A stretch of DNA of 62,000 nt, from the NCBI GenBank assembly GCA_015680685.1, contig MNCI01015910.1, positions 518,939-580,938 on the forward strand, read 5' to 3'. Below, in pieces: positions 57,901-62,000 of the stretch (positions within the stretch are counted from its first letter, which is position 1; each line of letters starts with the position of its first letter). The position numbers and the translations under genes were made by a program. The stretch is from Gnetum montanum (lineage: Eukaryota; Streptophyta; Gnetopsida; Gnetales; Gnetaceae). The notes beneath the pieces were generated by a model. It was not told where the DNA came from. It saw only the letters and a list, made by a program, of their open reading frames with translations, and did no database searches.

Positions 57901-60900
57901 CCATTGTTGTTTTGTTAATCCGAATCTCTTCATTGCTCTGATTTATTGTGAAAACACACTTCAAAAACAAAGCTCAGGTGGTTGTGGTTGCTTTTTATGG
58001 GCATTTATGGGCCTTTTTGACTAATCATATTTGCTGGCTTGAACACATGATGACCTCTTATGTTCTTCCTACGAGCAACGTGAGCGGCATTTGCCTCTTT
58101 GGGCCCTTTCATTTTCTGGCTGGTGGCCTCCTGTGAAGAAACACAAGCATCTTCGCTTCTACTCTACCTTCTTATCCTCTCTTTCCATGATTTTTTCTTT
58201 ACTTTTTTTCATTATGTTGATGCTATTGCAAAGTACTCTACCTGTATACCAAGTAATGTTCTTATTCTTTGGGTTGTGTTGATTCGGTCTTACTCTTTGA
58301 TTATTTATGTATTGTAAACTCAAAAGTGATCCTGGAGACTATAGAGAAAAATAAGTTGCTAAACTGATACACATGCTTGGACTAGACAAAGAGCTGCTAT
58401 TAGGTTGAAATGAATTTTGGATAGGAACACTATTGTCCTTCCATTGTTTCCAACATGTGCAGATGCACACATCAGCACCCACTCCCATCTTTGGCTGATG
58501 CACACAACACCGCCCACCATCCACTCCCATCTTTGGCTGATGCACACATCACCGCCCACTCCCTCTAGTTGCTGCATTGTTTCAGTATCATTAATATATG
58601 TGACAGTGACAATGGGTTCTTTACACATGTGGGATTACCTTTTTCCGATTCTAATCTTCACATCTGCCATTGTTGTTTTGTTAATCCGAATCTCTCCACT
58701 GCTCTAATTTATTGTGAAAATGCACTTAAAAAAAAAGCTCAGGTGGTTGTGGTTGCTTTTTATGAGAATTTATGGTCCTTTTTGACTGATCATTTTTGCT
58801 GGCTTGAACACATGATGGCCTTTTATGTTCTTCCTACGAGCAACGTGAGCTGCGTTTGCATGTTTGGGCCCTTTCATTGGCTGGCTGGCGGCCTCCTGTG
58901 AAGAAACACAAGCATCTTCACTTCTACTCTACCTTCTTATCCTCTCTTTCCACTATTTTTTCTTTACTTTCTTTCATTATGTTGGTGCTATTACGAAGTA
59001 CCCTACCTATATACCAAGTAATGTTCTTATTCTTTGGGTTGTGTTGATTCGGTCTTACTCTTTCATGATTTCCATATTGTAAACTCAAAAGTGATCCTTG
59101 AGAGTATAGAGGAAAATAAGTTGCTACACTAATACGCATGCATGGACTAGACAAAGAGCTGCTATTAGGTTGGAATGAAGGTTGGATAGGAACACTATTG
59201 TCTTTCCATTATTTCCAACATGTGCTGATGCACACATCACTGCCCACTCCCATCTTTGGCTAATGCACACATCACTACCCACTCCCTCTATTTGCTACAT
59301 TGTTTCGGTAATATTAATATATGTGATAGCAAAAACAGGTTCGTTACACATGTGGGATTACCTTTTTCCCGTGCTAATCTTCACATCCACCATTTTTGTT
59401 TTGTTAATCCGAATCTCTCCACTGCTTTGATTTATTGTGAAAACACACTTCAAAAACAAAGCTCAGGTGGTTGTGGTTGTTTTTTAAGGGCATTTCTGGG
59501 CCTTTTTGACTAATCATTTTTGCTGGCTTGAACACATGATGGCCTTTTATGTTCTTCCTATGAGCAACATGAGCTGCATTTGCATGTTTCGGCCCTTTCA
59601 TTGGCTGGCTGGTGGCCTCCTATGAAGAAACACAAGAATCTTTGCTTCTACTCTACCTTCTTATCCTCTCTTTCCACTATTTTTTCTTTACTTTTTTTCA
59701 TTATGTTGATGTGATTGCGAAGTACTCTACCTGTATACCAAGTAATGTTCTTATTCTTTGGGTTGTGTTGATTCAGTCTTACTCTTTCATGATTTCCGTA
59801 TTGTAAACTCAAAAGTGAACCTAGAGACTATAGATGAAAATAAGTTGCTAGACTGATACGCATGTGTGGACTAGACAAAGAGCTACTATTAGGTTGGAAT
59901 GTAGGTTGGATAGGAACACTATTGTCTTTCCATTGTTTCCAATGTGCGCTGATGCACACATCACCACCCACTCCCATCTTTGGCTAATGCACACATCACT
60001 GCCCACTCCCTCCGATTGCTACATTATTTCGGTATCATTAATATATGTGACAGCGACAACAAGTTCGTTACACATGTGGGATTACCTTTTTCCCATGCTA
60101 ATCTTCACATCCAACATTGTTGTTTTGTTAATCCAAATCTCTCCGCTACTCCGATTTTGTTGTCAAAACATACTTCAGAAACAAAGCTCAGGTGGTTGTG
60201 GTTGCTTTTTATGGGCATTTCTAGGCCTTTTTGACTGATCATTTTTGTTGGATTGAACACATGATGGCCTTTTATGTTCTTCCTACGAGCAACGTGAGCT
60301 GCGTTTGCATGTTTGGGCCCTTTCATTGGCTGGCTGGTGGCCTCCTGTGAGGAAACACAAGCATCTTCGCTTCTACTCTACCTTCTTATCCTCTCTTTCC
60401 ACTATTTTTTCTTTACATTTTTTCATTATGTTGATGCTATTGCAAAGTACTCTACCTGTATACTAGGTAATGTTCTTATTCTTTAGGTTGTGTTGATTCG
60501 GTCTTACTCTTTCATGATTTTCGTATTGTAAACTCAAAAGTGATCCTAGAGACTATAGAGGAAAATAAGTTGCTAGACTGATACACATGCGTGGACTAGA
60601 CAAAGAGCTACTATTAAGTTGGAATGAAGGTTGGATAGGAACACTATTGTCTTTCCATTGTTTCCAACGTGTGCTGATGCACACATCACAGCCCACTAAC
60701 ATCTTTGGCTGATGCACACATCATTGCCCATCGCCCACTCACATCTTTCGCTGATGCACACATCATCGGCCACTCCCTCCATTTGCTACATTGTTTCGGT
60801 ATCATTAATATATGTGACAGAGACAACGGGTTTGTTACACATGTGGGATTACCTTTTTCCCATGCTAATCTTCACATCCATAATTGTTGTTTTGTTAATC

Positions 60901-62000
60901 CGAATCTCTCCACTACTCCAATTTATTGTGAAAAGGCACTTCAAAAACAAAGCTCAGGTGGTTGTGGTTGCTTTTTATGGGCATTTATGGGCCTTTTTGA
61001 CTAATCATATTTGCTGGCTTGAACACATGATGACCTCTTATGTTCTTCCTACGAGCAACGTGAGCGGCATTTGCCTCTTTGGGCCCTTTCATTTTCTGGC
61101 TGGTGGCCTCCTGTGAAGAAACACAAGCATCTTCGCTTCTACTCTACCTTCTTATCCTCTCTTTCCACTATTTTTTCTTTACTTTTCTTCATTATGTTGA
61201 TGCTATTGTGAAGTACTCTACGTGTATACCAAGTAATGTTCTTATTCTTTGGGTTGTGTTGATTCGGTCTTACTCTTTCATGATTTCCGTATTGTAAACT
61301 CAAAAGTGATTCTGGAGACTATAGAGGAAAATAAGTTGCTAGACTGATACGCATGCATGGACTAGATAAAGAGCTGCTATTAGGTTGGAATGAATGTTGG
61401 ATAGGAACACTATTGTCTTTCCATTTTTTCCAACGTGTGCTGATGCACACATCACTGCCCACTCGCATTTTTGGCTGATGCACAGATCACCGCCCACCAT
61501 CCACTCCCATCTTTGGCTGATGCACACATCACCGCCCACTCCCTCCAGTTGCTACATTGATTTGGTATCATTAATATGTGTGAAGGTGACAACTGTTTCG
61601 TTACACATGTGGGATTACCTCTTTCCCATTCTAATCTTCACATCCACCATTATTGTTTTGTTAATCCGAATCTCTCCGCTGCTCCGATTTATTGTGAAAA
61701 CATACTTCAAAAACAAAGCTCAGATTGTTGTGGTTGCTTTTTATGGGCATTTATGGGAACTTTTGACTAATCATTTTTGCTGGCTTGAACACATGATGGC
61801 CTTTTATGTTCTTCCTGTGAGCAATGTGAGCTATGTTTGCATGTTTGGGTCCTTTCATTGGCTGGCTGGTGGCCTCCTGTTAAGAAACACAAGCATCTTC
61901 ACTTCTATTCTACCTTCTTATCCTCTCTTTCCACTATTTTTTCTTTACTTTTTCTTCATTATTTTGATGCTATTGCGAAGTACCCTACCTGTATACCAAG
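54926..62000. repeat. Tandem satellite, ten units of 0.65-0.77 kb, continuing past the window
   Basis: A fixed landmark (ggccttttt in 'tatgggcctttttga') recurs at 55184, 55874, 56521, 57244, 58010, 58775, 59499, 60224, 60990 and 61756. Spacings are 690, 647, 723, 766, 765, 724, 725, 766 and 766 bp. Each unit starts with one to three copies of a short sub-repeat ('tgatgcacacatcaccgccc'), followed by a stretch with several overlapping open frames, a T/C-rich tract near 'ccactattttttctttac', and a spacer with 'gactatagaggaaaataag'. Units 5/9 and 6/10 share private sub-repeat patterns, indicating a four-unit higher-order repeat. No gene function can be assigned. Confidence 0.92.
57244..60223. repeat. 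One 2,980-bp higher-order repeat (four satellite units)
   Basis: The same landmark four units later falls 2980 (57244 to 60224), 2980 (58010 to 60990) and 2981 bp (58775 to 61756) away, and unit-length order 766, 765, 724, 725 recurs as 766, 766. Unit 5 and unit 9 share 'cccactaacatct' and the 'catatttgctgg' to 'cattttctggctgg' variants; unit 6 and unit 10 share 'cgcccaccatccactcccat'. Confidence 0.7.

Noticed and set aside
54926-62000. rDNA or other tandem RNA gene array
   Set aside because: No 5S, 18S, 5.8S or 26S signature is present, and the unit is much shorter than nuclear rDNA and contains no internal 5S promoter motif that I can see.

Overview
This is nuclear DNA of a land plant with a large, repeat-rich genome. 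One intact protein gene sits among old, decayed transposable elements. Eroded rather than fresh LTR elements, tRNA-Asp-primed Athila-like Gypsy elements, a 4.9-kb intron and one gene in 62 kb together suggest a gymnosperm (perhaps a conifer), but that placement is inference. There is no bacterial, organellar or CRISPR content.

Layout. 1-11.1 kb holds eroded LTR-retrotransposon debris: an LTR end, an LTR-like block with hairpins, a decayed coiled-coil ORF with its 3' LTR, and a Gypsy gag remnant. 11.1-14.8 kb is a plus-strand L1-type LINE pseudogene whose 3' end faces the gene. 15.2-25.5 kb is the gene: a complete 10-exon MCCB (MCCC2), the beta subunit of 3-methylcrotonoyl-CoA carboxylase, predicted at 573 aa. 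All nine introns are GT-AG and exon phases join without a break. 25.86-26.85 kb is a second copy of the LINE 3' end on the minus strand, so related LINE tails flank the gene in inverted orientation.

26.85-31.3 kb is the 5' half of a Gypsy element (LTR, tRNA-Asp primer site, gag, protease). 32.4-38.1 kb holds two minus-strand elements whose LTRs belong to the same family; each carries the coiled-coil ORF also seen at 3.7-6.2 kb. 38.3-40 kb is an LTR-like block with 22-bp palindromes, and 41.1-41.5 kb is a Copia fragment. 42.29-52.93 kb is a complete but dead Athila-like element (two LTRs, PBS, gag, PR, RT, RNase H, INT, PPT, 5-bp target duplication ACAAA). A minus-strand solo LTR with its own duplication AGTGC lies inside it. 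53.9-54.6 kb is a frameshifted minus-strand transposase that reads as a Merlin (IS1016/IS1595-type) DNA transposon. 54.9 kb to the window end is a satellite of ten 0.65-0.77-kb units, the later ones in a 2,980-bp four-unit higher-order repeat.

Only MCCB appears functional. Its product would act in mitochondrial leucine catabolism with a biotinylated alpha subunit encoded elsewhere. The least conventional items are the coiled-coil ORF family attached to Gypsy LTRs, the Merlin remnant, the higher-order satellite, and a shared 3'-terminal LTR module found on several otherwise different LTR families.
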